NCBI GenBank assembly: GCA_903888655.1
Contig: CAISUR010000416.1
Coordinates: 1-6,569 of the forward strand
Source: an uncultured Bacteroidota bacterium
Lineage (GTDB): Bacteria > Bacteroidota > Bacteroidia > Flavobacteriales > Flavobacteriaceae
Length of the DNA stretch: 6,569 nucleotides
Direction: 5' to 3'
Shown here: piece by piece, positions 1-6,569 of the stretch
Numbering within the stretch: position 1 is the first letter of the stretch
Layout of the letters: each line of letters begins with the position of its first letter
The notes under the pieces: generated by a model
Seen by the model: the letters and a program-made list of their open reading frames with translations, nothing else
What the model was told of the DNA's origin: nothing
Databases searched by the model: none
Position numbers and translations under genes: made by a program

Positions 1-96
1 ATTTTACAATTACTTAACATTTATAAAAAATAGTTATTGTTTTTATAAAGTATTTTTGCATTTCTTTTTAGATTTAAATCATATCTAATTAAATAT

Positions 97-104
97 TATA
101 TTTG
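97..104 (+). promoter_or_regulatory. Candidate Bacteroidota -7 promoter box (TATATTTG) for the first gene
   Basis: TATATTTG matches the TAnnTTTG -7 element known for the primary sigma factor of Flavobacterium and Bacteroides. It lies 20 bases before the start codon at 125, which would give a very short 5' leader. I see no clear TTG -33 element 17-23 bases upstream; that stretch is only T-rich. A second match, TATTTTTG at 51-58, is also possible and would give a leader of roughly 60 bases, but it also lacks a well-spaced TTG. The assignment rests on motif and position only. Confidence 0.45.
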
Positions 105-124
105 TACACAAAAAAAACAATGAC

Positions 125-211
125 ATGAAAATAAAATTACCAACAATGAAATTAAGTGTTGTTTTTATTTTTTTTACCTATTATATAATAGGTACAAGTT
201 CAGTATATGCA
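125..211 (+). other. Sec signal peptide of the first protein
   Basis: The first 29 residues have a basic start (MKIKLPTMK), a hydrophobic core (SVVFIFFTYYIIG) and a signal peptidase I-like site VYA before Gln30. The A|Q junction is very common in secreted Flavobacterium proteins. There is no lipobox cysteine, so this is not a lipoprotein. Confidence 0.88.
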
Positions 212-3200
212 CAAACATCAATTGCATTATGGACGTATGATTCCGTTCAAGGGACAATAGCCAATCCAACTCCTAATTCAACACTTACGAGTGGTTCTTC
301 ATCTGTTGTTAATATTGCTCCACCGACAGCAACTGCCCAAGGATTGTCTTCAACTAACGGATGTGGTTCTAGTAATTCAGGAAATGCTTGGCAACATTTG
401 AATTTTGACCCAGGAAGTACTAATGAAACTAATGGAGTACGATATAATGTAAGCACTTCTAATTTTCAAAATATTTTTGTTTATTGGGATCAACGATTTT
501 CCAATGCTTCTCCCAACACCGTTCGACTTCAATATACCACTGATGGATCTACTTGGACAAATTTTACAATGACTGGATCTAATACTATTACTTGTGCAGG
601 GACCATTAACGCAAATGGTTGCTTTGAAACCGATACCGGTGATAAATTTAGAAGAATAAAAGTTAATTTATCATCCATAACTGCTGCTAATAATAATCCA
701 AATTTTGGAGTTCGTTTTCTAGCATCAACTTATCGTGCAACTGGTCAATATAGACAAAGTACCACACCAGCAAGTGTTGCAACTAATGGGGGAACATGGA
801 GATTTGATAATGTTAATGTATTAGGGACTCCAACCGCTACAGGAGCCACAATTTCTGGAAGTGCTACTATTTGTTCAGGAAGTTCTACAAATATTAGTGT
901 TACCATTTTGGGTGGAACTTCTCCGTATCAAGTGGTTTATTTTAATGGGACTTCGAACGTTACTGTTAATAATTACACTTCAGGTTCTAATATTTCGGTT
1001 TCTCCAACAACCACGACAACGTATACTTTGGTATCCGTTACAAGTAGTAACGGGTCAGGAGCAGCATTAACTCCTTTATCGGGTGCTGCGGTAATTACAG
1101 TTCCAACGTTTAGCCCAACCATCACTTCATCTGCGACAGCATCTAGTTGTGCTCAATCGCCTATTACAATTACAACAGATGCTGGAATGGATAGTTATTC
1201 CTGGACAGTTACTGGAGGTACTTATTCAACCTCTAGCACATTAACTGGGGCTTCAGCAATCGAAACGATAACAATCATACCCACGTTAGCAAGTGGTACT
1301 GCTAATTACAATACAAGTGTTACGTATACTTCAGGAGGTTGTTCTATAACTATTGGTACAGCTACCACAGTTTATGCGCTACCATCGACACCTACTTTTA
1401 CTTCGCCTCCTTCTGGTAAATATTGTATTGGAGCAACAGTTACTTATACTACAACAGTTGGTCAATCAAATTACACTTGGAATTTTTATAATGGAACTAC
1501 TAGTGCAGCCCCAGTAGCTGTTTTAGGAACAGATTATACAGTTACGTTTGGAACAAGTAATGCCGCTACGGTAACTTGGTTGACGGCAGGTTCTAAATCT
1601 GTTACCGCTAATTACAGCAGTCAGTTAACCCCTAATTGTCAGGCTGCAACTCCAGCATCAAATACGATTACGGTTTTAACATTACCAACAGTAATCTTAT
1701 CATCATATGCAGGGCAAACTATTTGTTCAACAGGATCTTTTACGCAACTTACAGCAACAATTACAGGTAGCGATCCTGGGGCTACACTTTTTGATTATAC
1801 ATGGAAAAGAGTAAATGGAGTTACTCCAACTGTTACGTCTACCAATGCCAATACAGCTTTAACTTCTGTTTCATTTACTCCTGCTAATGCTCAAACAGCC
1901 TCTACTGGATATATAGTAACCGTTACGTACACTGGCTCAAATCCTAGTTGTCAAGTTAATTCAGCAAGTACGGGTCCCTTTATAGTAAATCCAGCTGGTA
2001 ATGGTGGTGTTGTAAATTATTTAGGTGCTAATCCAATCTGTGGTAATACATCACCAACAGCAAATATAACACTATCAGGGAGCAACGCCATTGCTCCTCA
2101 GAGCTCTAGCATCCAATGGCAATACTACATTGCTCCCTCTGGGCCATGGACAAATATTCCTGGTTCTGCAGGTACTACTACATTGACTCCATCACAAATT
2201 GGAAACTTAACTGCAAATACTACTATACGTGCTGTAGTAACAAATGGTGTTTGTCCTTCGGTCAATAGTGTTGTTAAAGTTATAAATGTTACACAAGCTC
2301 CCATTGCAGGTACTGTTTCTTCCGATCAATCTATATGTTCTGGTAATCCTAATGATTTGACGACAACCGGAAGTTTTGGTACGCTTCAATGGCAATCTTC
2401 CACCACATCTTCTTCTTCTGGTTTTTCAGATATTACAGGACAAACAAATGCTACTTTATTAGGGACCACAATTGGAGCGATAACTATAACTACCTATTAT
2501 AGAGTAATAGCAACCAACGGAACTTGCACATCAACGAGCAGTCCAATTACGATTACTTATGGAGTAGGTTCTGTCGGCGGTTCAATTTCAGGTAGTACAA
2601 CCATTTGTTCTACCACTAATTTACCTACACTCACATTATCAGGACAATCGGGTTCTATTATAAAATGGCAAAATTCTACCGCGAGTGATTTTTCTTCTAA
2701 TGTGAATGATATCTTAAATACGTCAACTTCGTATACTGTACCAACCCTAACAGGTAATACCTATTATAGGGCAGTAATTCAAAGTGGTTCTTGTTCTATA
2801 GCCTATTCTTCTATTGCATCAGTATTATTAACAGCTACTACATGGAATGGTAGTTGGTCTAATGGTCTACCCAATAGCACCACTGCAGCGATTTTTGCCT
2901 CAGATTTTACATCAACAGGAGATATACAAACATGTTCGGTACAAGTGCTTTCGGGAGTTAGTGTAAGAATTTTAAATGGGCATACATTAATGGTACAAAA
3001 TGAAGTGATTGTTGATGCTTCAGCAATACCAGGCACATTGACTTTTGACAGTGGTTCAAGTTTAGTGCAGGTTAATTCAGCTGGGGTAGTTAATTCTGGA
3101 AATATTGTTTATAAAAGAGATGTAAGCGGATTGAATGGATTTGATTACGTGTATTGGTCATCACCAGTTGCAAATCAATCACTAAATAGTTTATATAATA

Positions 3201-4537
3201 GTCCTTCAATGGGTTATAAATATTATTGGGATACCATCGTCGCTAATTCAAATGGAGCGTCAGGGAATACTAGTCAAGGAAATTGGGCGTTAGCTTCTGG
3301 TAATATGAGTATTGGTAAAGGCTATATAATAAGAGGATCATCTTCATATGGTTGGACTGGTAGTTTGACAAGTATGTTTACCGGTGTTCCCAATAATGGA
3401 ACTATCCCTGTTCCAATTGCTAGAGGAAATTATCAAGGGGCAACTTACACTGGACTTAATGGAAAGTCTATTACAAACATAGATGATAATATGAATTTGA
3501 TTGGAAATCCATATCCATCTGCGGTAAATGCAATAAGCTTTTTAAACAGTAATTCTAATATTTTAGGTTATATAAGTTTATGGACTCATAGTAATGCACC
3601 ATCATCTTCTGCAACTAATCCATTTTATAATTCATATACTTATAATTACTATAATGATTATTTGACCTATAATAGCTCTGGAAGTTCATCTGGACCGGGA
3701 ACTTTTAGTGGATATATTGCGGCAGGTCAAGGTTTCTTTGTGACTATGGTAGACGGTGCTCAAGATACTTTGCAATCCGTTACTTTTACTAATGGTATGA
3801 GAAATACAACTAATGCTAATAATCAGTTTTTTAAATCTGGTCAAGTCCTAACTTCTAATGGCGCTACTAGTCATAGGATATGGTTGGATTTAGTAGACGC
3901 AAATAGTAAATCAACAAGAACTTTAATTGCTTATTGTCAAGGGGCTTCTAATGCCATAGACAGAAATTATGATGCTCCAATTAAAGATGATACACCGAAT
4001 GCTATATTTTCATTAATCGATAGTAATAGCCAGATCATTCAAGGTCGAGCATTGCCTTTTGATGATAATGATCAAGTGGCAATTGGTTATAATGCTCAAA
4101 CTGCGGGTAATTATTCAATTGCTATTGCTGCCGTTGATGGGCTTTTTGAACAAGGACAATCTATTTACTTGGAGGATAAATTATTACATATTATTTTTAA
4201 TTTAAGAGAAGCACCTTGTGTTTTTTCTTCTGCGCAAGGGACTTTTAATGATCGATTTGTTTTGCGATATACAAATCCATCACTTTCAAATACAAATTTT
4301 TCAGAAGGATCTTCTTCTTTTGTAGTTTTCAAATTACAAGACTTAATTCATATTAAATCAGATAAATCGATGCTTAGTGAAGTGGTAGTTTATGATATTC
4401 AAGGTAGAATCATCAATAATTATAAAAATTTAAATACTTCAGAATATCAATTTACTGCCCCAACAGAGCAACAAGTTTTAGTTCTAAAAATAATAACGAC
4501 AGATAATTTGTCTTTTTACAAGAAAATTTCAAATTAA
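125..4537 (+). CDS. Large secreted multidomain Ig/PKD-like surface protein with T9SS type C sorting domain
   Basis: A complete 1470-residue protein, probably exported by Sec and then moved across the outer membrane by the type IX secretion system. Residues 1-29 form a signal peptide ending VYA|Q. Residues 31-235 are a beta-rich module with the pattern FVYWDQRFSN, then LQYTTDGSTW, then GTWRFDNVNV. Residues 243-902 hold about seven Ig/PKD-like modules. Residues 905-1200 resemble the region common in Flavobacterium type C cargo: WNGSWSNGLP, DYVYWSSPV (1007), GKGYIIRG (1064), NLIGNPYPSA (1124) and AAGQGFFV (1199). IQGRALPF (1305) and GTFNDRFVLRYT (1372) come next, then the sorting domain. The start at 125 follows an A-rich leader; an in-frame ATG at 146 (MKLSVV) also leaves a good signal peptide. 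No catalytic motif was seen, so an adhesin or structural surface role is inferred, not shown. The gene is followed by its own terminator. Confidence 0.93.
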   Translation: MKIKLPTMKLSVVFIFFTYYIIGTSSVYAQTSIALWTYDSVQGTIANPTPNSTLTSGSSSVVNIAPPTATAQGLSSTNGCGSSNSGNAWQHLNFDPGSTNETNGVRYNVSTSNFQNIFVYWDQRFSNASPNTVRLQYTTDGSTWTNFTMTGSNTITCAGTINANGCFETDTGDKFRRIKVNLSSITAANNNPNFGVRFLASTYRATGQYRQSTTPASVATNGGTWRFDNVNVLGTPTATGATISGSATICSGSSTNISVTILGGTSPYQVVYFNGTSNVTVNNYTSGSNISVSPTTTTTYTLVSVTSSNGSGAALTPLSGAAVITVPTFSPTITSSATASSCAQSPITITTDAGMDSYSWTVTGGTYSTSSTLTGASAIETITIIPTLASGTANYNTSVTYTSGGCSITIGTATTVYALPSTPTFTSPPSGKYCIGATVTYTTTVGQSNYTWNFYNGTTSAAPVAVLGTDYTVTFGTSNAATVTWLTAGSKSVTANYSSQLTPNCQAATPASNTITVLTLPTVILSSYAGQTICSTGSFTQLTATITGSDPGATLFDYTWKRVNGVTPTVTSTNANTALTSVSFTPANAQTASTGYIVTVTYTGSNPSCQVNSASTGPFIVNPAGNGGVVNYLGANPICGNTSPTANITLSGSNAIAPQSSSIQWQYYIAPSGPWTNIPGSAGTTTLTPSQIGNLTANTTIRAVVTNGVCPSVNSVVKVINVTQAPIAGTVSSDQSICSGNPNDLTTTGSFGTLQWQSSTTSSSSGFSDITGQTNATLLGTTIGAITITTYYRVIATNGTCTSTSSPITITYGVGSVGGSISGSTTICSTTNLPTLTLSGQSGSIIKWQNSTASDFSSNVNDILNTSTSYTVPTLTGNTYYRAVIQSGSCSIAYSSIASVLLTATTWNGSWSNGLPNSTTAAIFASDFTSTGDIQTCSVQVLSGVSVRILNGHTLMVQNEVIVDASAIPGTLTFDSGSSLVQVNSAGVVNSGNIVYKRDVSGLNGFDYVYWSSPVANQSLNSLYNSPSMGYKYYWDTIVANSNGASGNTSQGNWALASGNMSIGKGYIIRGSSSYGWTGSLTSMFTGVPNNGTIPVPIARGNYQGATYTGLNGKSITNIDDNMNLIGNPYPSAVNAISFLNSNSNILGYISLWTHSNAPSSSATNPFYNSYTYNYYNDYLTYNSSGSSSGPGTFSGYIAAGQGFFVTMVDGAQDTLQSVTFTNGMRNTTNANNQFFKSGQVLTSNGATSHRIWLDLVDANSKSTRTLIAYCQGASNAIDRNYDAPIKDDTPNAIFSLIDSNSQIIQGRALPFDDNDQVAIGYNAQTAGNYSIAIAAVDGLFEQGQSIYLEDKLLHIIFNLREAPCVFSSAQGTFNDRFVLRYTNPSLSNTNFSEGSSSFVVFKLQDLIHIKSDKSMLSEVVVYDIQGRIINNYKNLNTSEYQFTAPTEQQVLVLKIITTDNLSFYKKISN
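851..2830 (+). repeat. Series of divergent Ig/PKD-like modules within the first protein
   Basis: Residues 243-902 can be split into about seven modules of 80-105 residues, starting near residues 243 (ISGSATICSG), 331, 420, 521, 627, 727 (AGTVSSDQSICSG) and 816 (GGSISGSTTICS). The last two are clearly related: each has an IC motif near the start, LQWQ or IKWQ in the middle, and a TYYR strand followed by a cysteine (GTC or GSC). The module at 627 shares the IC, IQWQ and GVC positions. The paired cysteines could form a disulfide within each module. Such modules usually act as spacers or ligand-binding units in surface proteins. Boundaries were set by eye and are approximate. The copies are divergent at DNA level, so slippage is unlikely here. 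Confidence 0.75.
2078..2098 (+). other. Inverted repeat inside the first gene (GGAGCAA / TTGCTCC)
   Basis: GGAGCAA (2079-2085) and TTGCTCC (2091-2097) are perfect complements around a 5-base loop, with one more possible G-U pair outside. TTGCTCC occurs again at 2130-2136 and could compete for the same left arm. It lies in coding sequence for the module starting near residue 627 and may only reflect local codon choice. Confidence 0.4.
4307..4534 (+). other. C-terminal T9SS sorting domain, type C-like
   Basis: Residues 1395-1470 have the layout of the type C sorting domain of Flavobacterium T9SS cargo. It shows a short beta segment (FKLQDLIHIKSDKSM), then a strand and turn VVVYDIQGRIINNYKNLN near residue 1420, then EYQF, a VLVLKI strand, and a terminal lysine-containing strand FYKKISN. 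In known cargo this region directs outer-membrane translocation by the T9SS and attachment or release at the surface. The assignment is from remembered family patterns, not a profile search; type A is the main alternative. Confidence 0.8.
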
Positions 4538-4557
4538 AATAGTGACTTCGGGTTTTT

Positions 4558-4598
4558 AAAAAATCTTCTTACATTTTTTGTAAGGAGATTTTTTTTTG
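4558..4598 (+). terminator. Rho-independent terminator after the first gene
   Basis: AAATCTTCTTACA (4561-4573) pairs with TGTAAGGAGATTT (4579-4591) across a 5-base T loop, with one G-U wobble in 13 pairs. Three more A-T pairs extend the stem outward (4558-4560 with 4592-4594). A run of nine T residues (4589-4597) follows the G/C-containing part of the stem. It begins 21 bases after the stop codon and should end transcription of the first gene. The A run on the left side means it might also work weakly on the opposite strand. Confidence 0.9.
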
Positions 4599-4749
4599 TT
4601 ACAAAAAAATAAATATTTTATCGATAAAAAACAAAAAAAAGCGATGAATTACTGCTTAATTATTTGTTAACATAATGGTAACTTTCAATTTTATATTAAT
4701 CTTGAAAGACGTTATATTTTTACCGCTTCTAATCAAAAATTTTTTATTA
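4599..4749 (+). promoter_or_regulatory. AT-rich leader of the second gene, promoter uncertain
   Basis: This gap must hold the promoter of the second gene if the terminator before it is efficient. No perfect TTG plus TAnnTTTG pair is present. The nearest candidates are TATATTTT at 4713-4720 (one mismatch, 30 bases before the ATG at 4750) and ATTATTTG at 4659-4666. An A-rich stretch, ATCAAAAAT at 4732-4740, sits where Bacteroidota genes often have an A-rich translation signal. I see no RNA gene or other coding sequence here. Confidence 0.3.
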
Positions 4750-6569
4750 ATGAAATCAATTTTACAAACATTGTTTAGTACATTGTCCCGTAGCTTTTCA
4801 AAAGCATTATCGACAAGTTCTAAAAACAGTTTGAGTGAATACTCAACCTTGTTTGAAAAAAGTGGCAACAACGACTTCTTAGTCGCTTACCTTTCCACTT
4901 TGATGTATTCCATTTTTGGATTTATCCAAAAGAACACTGCTTCGCTCTTCGGATTGATGAAGCTTAGTCAAAGCCACCGCTTTAAAGTAAATGCCCTCGG
5001 AGTATTGACTTTAGTGCTGTTCTTTGGAGCTAATGAAATGAAAGGGCAGAACTTAACACAATCGAACTTTACAGGTGTTATTGTTCCTCAATACATGGGA
5101 TCTGGAAACACGACTAGATTACCAATAATGTTTAGAGCAACAGTTTCTGGGCTAACTGCAAGTACATCTTATAGATACTATACCCAAGCAGCATTAAGCT
5201 CTGTTTTTGGTACTGCTGGTTCAGGTGCTGGTAACCCATTATTGATTAATTCTGCAGGTACTACATATACATATTCAACTGGTCCAAGTTTATCTACAAC
5301 TGGAAATTATGATACATTTACAACCGACGCATCAGGTAATTATACGGGATGGTTTGGTTTTGTTTATACAAGTAATGCAACTTTTACAGCAGGAAATGTA
5401 GTTTACCCAACATTAACACTTAATGCAGGTGGTACAGGTACGACCGTAAATAAAAGATTGGCATTAGATTTAGGAATTACTGTTTTAGCTTTCGGGGGTG
5501 CAGGTTCTACAAATGGAACTTTTATTCAAGGAGCATCAAGTAGTGCTACTGCAAAAAATTTAGTTGCTATTTATGATAATACTGCTGGTACAGGAAGACC
5601 ATTGGGTGTTTGTCCAGTAGAAAGTACAAGTGCTACTATTGCAAGTGTTATTACTGGTTACAGTACAACTGGTGGTGCTTGGAATACTATTACTCCAAAT
5701 ACTAATTCAAATGGAGTTAGAAGAATTGAACAAAGAAGTGTTACATCAAATAGTATTGTTGGTTGTGCTACAAGTTCAAATGGTACATGGACAACAGGAT
5801 CTATTAATACTGTAAACCCAACAGGTGGTACAACTGCTATTGCAATAAGTAGTACAGATGCTCCTTTATCATCGTGTAGTTCTGGTCCAGCTATTACAGC
5901 TTCAGCAACCTTAACTGCTTTTACTACTACTTATGGTACAGCATCAGCAGCACAATCGTTTTCAGTTTCTGGTTCAGGATTAACTGCTAGCATAACTGCT
6001 ACTGCTCCAACAGGATTTGAAGTTTCTGTTGACGGAACAACTTATGGTACTACAGCTACTTTTACTCAATCAGGAGGTTCTGTTACTGGAACATTATATG
6101 TTCGTTTAGCTGCTAGTACTGCAGTTGGTACATATTCTGGTAATATAGTTTTAACTAGTACTGGAGCTAACACGGTAAATATAGCTATCTCTTCAGGTAC
6201 TGTTTCAGCTAAAGCTCCAACAATCGGGACGCTTAGCAATATTATCAAAAACTATGGTGATGTACCATTCTCAATAACAGCTCCAACTTCTAATAGTGCT
6301 GGCGCTTTTACATACACAAGTAGCAATACTACTGTTGCTACCATTAGTGGTTCTACTGTTACAATAGTTGGAGTAGGTGCAGCAACAATTACGGCTATCC
6401 AAGCTGCTAATGGAAACTATACTTCTGGAACTACCACAGCTACTTTAACAGTTAATGCGGTTGCTCCAACAATTGGTGCTTTAAGCAATATTACCAAGAA
6501 CTATGGTGATGTACCATTCTCAATAACAGCTCCAACTTCTAATAGTGCAGGCGCTTTTACATACACAAG
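4750..6569 (+). CDS. Large secreted repeat protein with Big2-like tandem repeats, 3' end missing
   Basis: An open frame of 606 codons plus two bases, still open at the window end. With the ATG at 4750, residues 1-69 are a prefix with a possible hydrophobic segment (FLVAYLSTLMYSIFGFI, 43-59). Residues 70-100 look like an ordinary signal peptide. Residues 101-380 form a Thr/Ser/Gly-rich secreted module containing RLPIMFRATVSGLT and SYRYYTQAA, with three cysteines (GVCPVE, VGCATS, SSCSSG). Residues 381-487 are a module with TTYGTASAAQSFSVSGSGL and APTGFEVSVDGTTYG, a type I recognise from Bacteroidota repeat proteins. From residue 489 there are Big2-like repeats of 83 residues. The start is uncertain: an in-frame ATG at 4675 would add 25 residues, and the ATG at 4957 (MKLSQSHRFK) would leave only the signal peptide. 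I chose 4750 for the A-rich sequence before it. A surface or adhesive role and a C-terminal T9SS sorting domain beyond the edge are inferred; no enzyme motif is seen. Confidence 0.88.
   Translation, partial: MKSILQTLFSTLSRSFSKALSTSSKNSLSEYSTLFEKSGNNDFLVAYLSTLMYSIFGFIQKNTASLFGLMKLSQSHRFKVNALGVLTLVLFFGANEMKGQNLTQSNFTGVIVPQYMGSGNTTRLPIMFRATVSGLTASTSYRYYTQAALSSVFGTAGSGAGNPLLINSAGTTYTYSTGPSLSTTGNYDTFTTDASGNYTGWFGFVYTSNATFTAGNVVYPTLTLNAGGTGTTVNKRLALDLGITVLAFGGAGSTNGTFIQGASSSATAKNLVAIYDNTAGTGRPLGVCPVESTSATIASVITGYSTTGGAWNTITPNTNSNGVRRIEQRSVTSNSIVGCATSSNGTWTTGSINTVNPTGGTTAIAISSTDAPLSSCSSGPAITASATLTAFTTTYGTASAAQSFSVSGSGLTASITATAPTGFEVSVDGTTYGTTATFTQSGGSVTGTLYVRLAASTAVGTYSGNIVLTSTGANTVNIAISSGTVSAKAPTIGTLSNIIKNYGDVPFSITAPTSNSAGAFTYTSSNTTVATISGSTVTIVGVGAATITAIQAANGNYTSGTTTATLTVNAVAPTIGALSNITKNYGDVPFSITAPTSNSAGAFTYT
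4872..4983 (+). other. Three small inverted repeats in the gene 2 prefix
   Basis: Within about 110 bases of the start of the second gene there are three perfect small hairpins: CGACT/AGTCG at 4872-4885 (4-base loop), TTTTGGAT/ATCCAAAA at 4914-4931 (2-base centre) and AAAGC/GCTTT at 4970-4983 (4-base loop). All lie in the prefix-coding part or the very start of the signal peptide. They could fold in the mRNA leader or mark a DNA site, or may be chance given the local composition. No function is claimed. Confidence 0.4.
4957..5049 (+). other. Signal peptide-like segment of the second protein, internal to the chosen ORF
   Basis: Residues 70-100 from the ATG at 4750 read as a complete Sec signal: MKLSQSHRFK, then the hydrophobic core VNALGVLTLVLFFGA, then NEMKGQ before NLTQ. 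The probable cleavage is at or next to Gln100, but the -3 residue is not the usual small residue. The segment begins with its own methionine, so either translation starts here or the protein carries an N-terminal extension ahead of the signal peptide. Confidence 0.7.
6214..6569 (+). repeat. Tandem 249-bp repeat encoding 83-residue Big2-like modules, second copy cut by window end
   Basis: Copy one runs 6214-6462 and copy two starts at 6463, with 107 bases visible. The two differ at about 9 of 107 positions, mostly in the first 40 bases; from about 6503 they are almost identical. Each module reads APTIG.LSNI.KNYGDVPF, then SITAPTSNSAGAFTYTSSN, and in copy one then TVTIVGVGAATITA and NGNYTSGTTTATLTV, a Big2-like Ig fold pattern. 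The period is a multiple of three, so the frame is kept. More copies probably lie beyond the edge. Confidence 0.92.

Noticed and set aside
51..58. TATTTTTG as the main promoter box of gene 1
   Set aside because: It matches TAnnTTTG but lies farther from the start and has no TTG at the proper distance; 97-104 is better placed. It is kept only as an alternative.
247..456. Minus-strand frame of 69 codons inside gene 1
   Set aside because: It lies antisense to a clearly coding signal-peptide-proximal module and has no recognisable features of its own.
861..1070. Plus-strand out-of-frame reading of 69 codons in gene 1
   Set aside because: It is a frame-shifted reading of an Ig-like module; the Leu/Val-rich product is an artefact of Thr/Ser-rich codons.
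2207..2395. Minus-strand frame of 62 codons in gene 1
   Set aside because: It is antisense to Ig-like modules, with no start context and no domain.
2803..3036. Minus-strand frame of 77 codons in gene 1
   Set aside because: It is antisense to the conserved WNGSWSNG region, which explains the sequence better.
4656..4871. 71-codon minus-strand frame across the intergenic gap and the start of gene 2
   Set aside because: It overlaps the real coding sequence antisense, has no family resemblance, and is low-complexity AT-rich translation (Ile/Asn/Lys/Leu).
5630..5815. Plus-strand frame of 61 codons in gene 2, Leu/Val/Gln-rich
   Set aside because: It looks hydrophobic like a membrane peptide but is a shifted reading of Thr/Ala/Ser codons.
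6066..6248. Minus-strand frame of 60 codons in gene 2
   Set aside because: It is antisense to the YGTASAAQSF module and first Big2-like repeat; no independent support.
6214..6569. CRISPR array or mobile element at the repeat
   Set aside because: The repeats are contiguous, 249 bp, in frame and protein-coding, with no spacers and no terminal inverted repeats or transposase.

Overview
The window looks like chromosomal DNA from a Bacteroidota bacterium, most likely a Flavobacterium or close relative. The evidence is the low GC content, A-rich leaders before start codons, a TAnnTTTG-type promoter box, and two very large secreted Ser/Thr/Gly/Asn-rich repeat proteins. The first of these ends in what looks like a type IX secretion system (T9SS) type C sorting domain. 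The species cannot be fixed from the sequence alone.

Layout: a short AT-rich leader with a candidate promoter (1-124); a complete 1470-residue secreted modular surface protein (125-4537); a strong intrinsic terminator (4558-4598); an AT-rich gap with no other gene (4599-4749); and the first 606 codons of a second large secreted protein (4750-6569) that runs off the right edge. Both genes are on the + strand. The terminator between them argues for separate transcription.

Gene 1 has a signal peptide, an N-terminal beta-sandwich-like module, about seven Ig/PKD-like modules, a Flavobacterium-style region typical of type C T9SS cargo, and the sorting domain itself. No catalytic motif is visible, so an adhesin or cell-surface role is the most economical inference. 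Gene 2 is less usual. About 70-80 residues with their own codon usage and several small DNA inverted repeats precede a normal-looking signal peptide. A secreted N-terminal module, a 'YGTASAAQSF' module and near-identical 83-residue Big2-like repeats follow, and the second repeat is cut by the window end.

No RNA gene, insertion sequence, CRISPR array or integration site was recognised. No clearly new system is proven. The best leads are the prefix ahead of the gene 2 signal peptide and the near-identical repeat array at the right edge.
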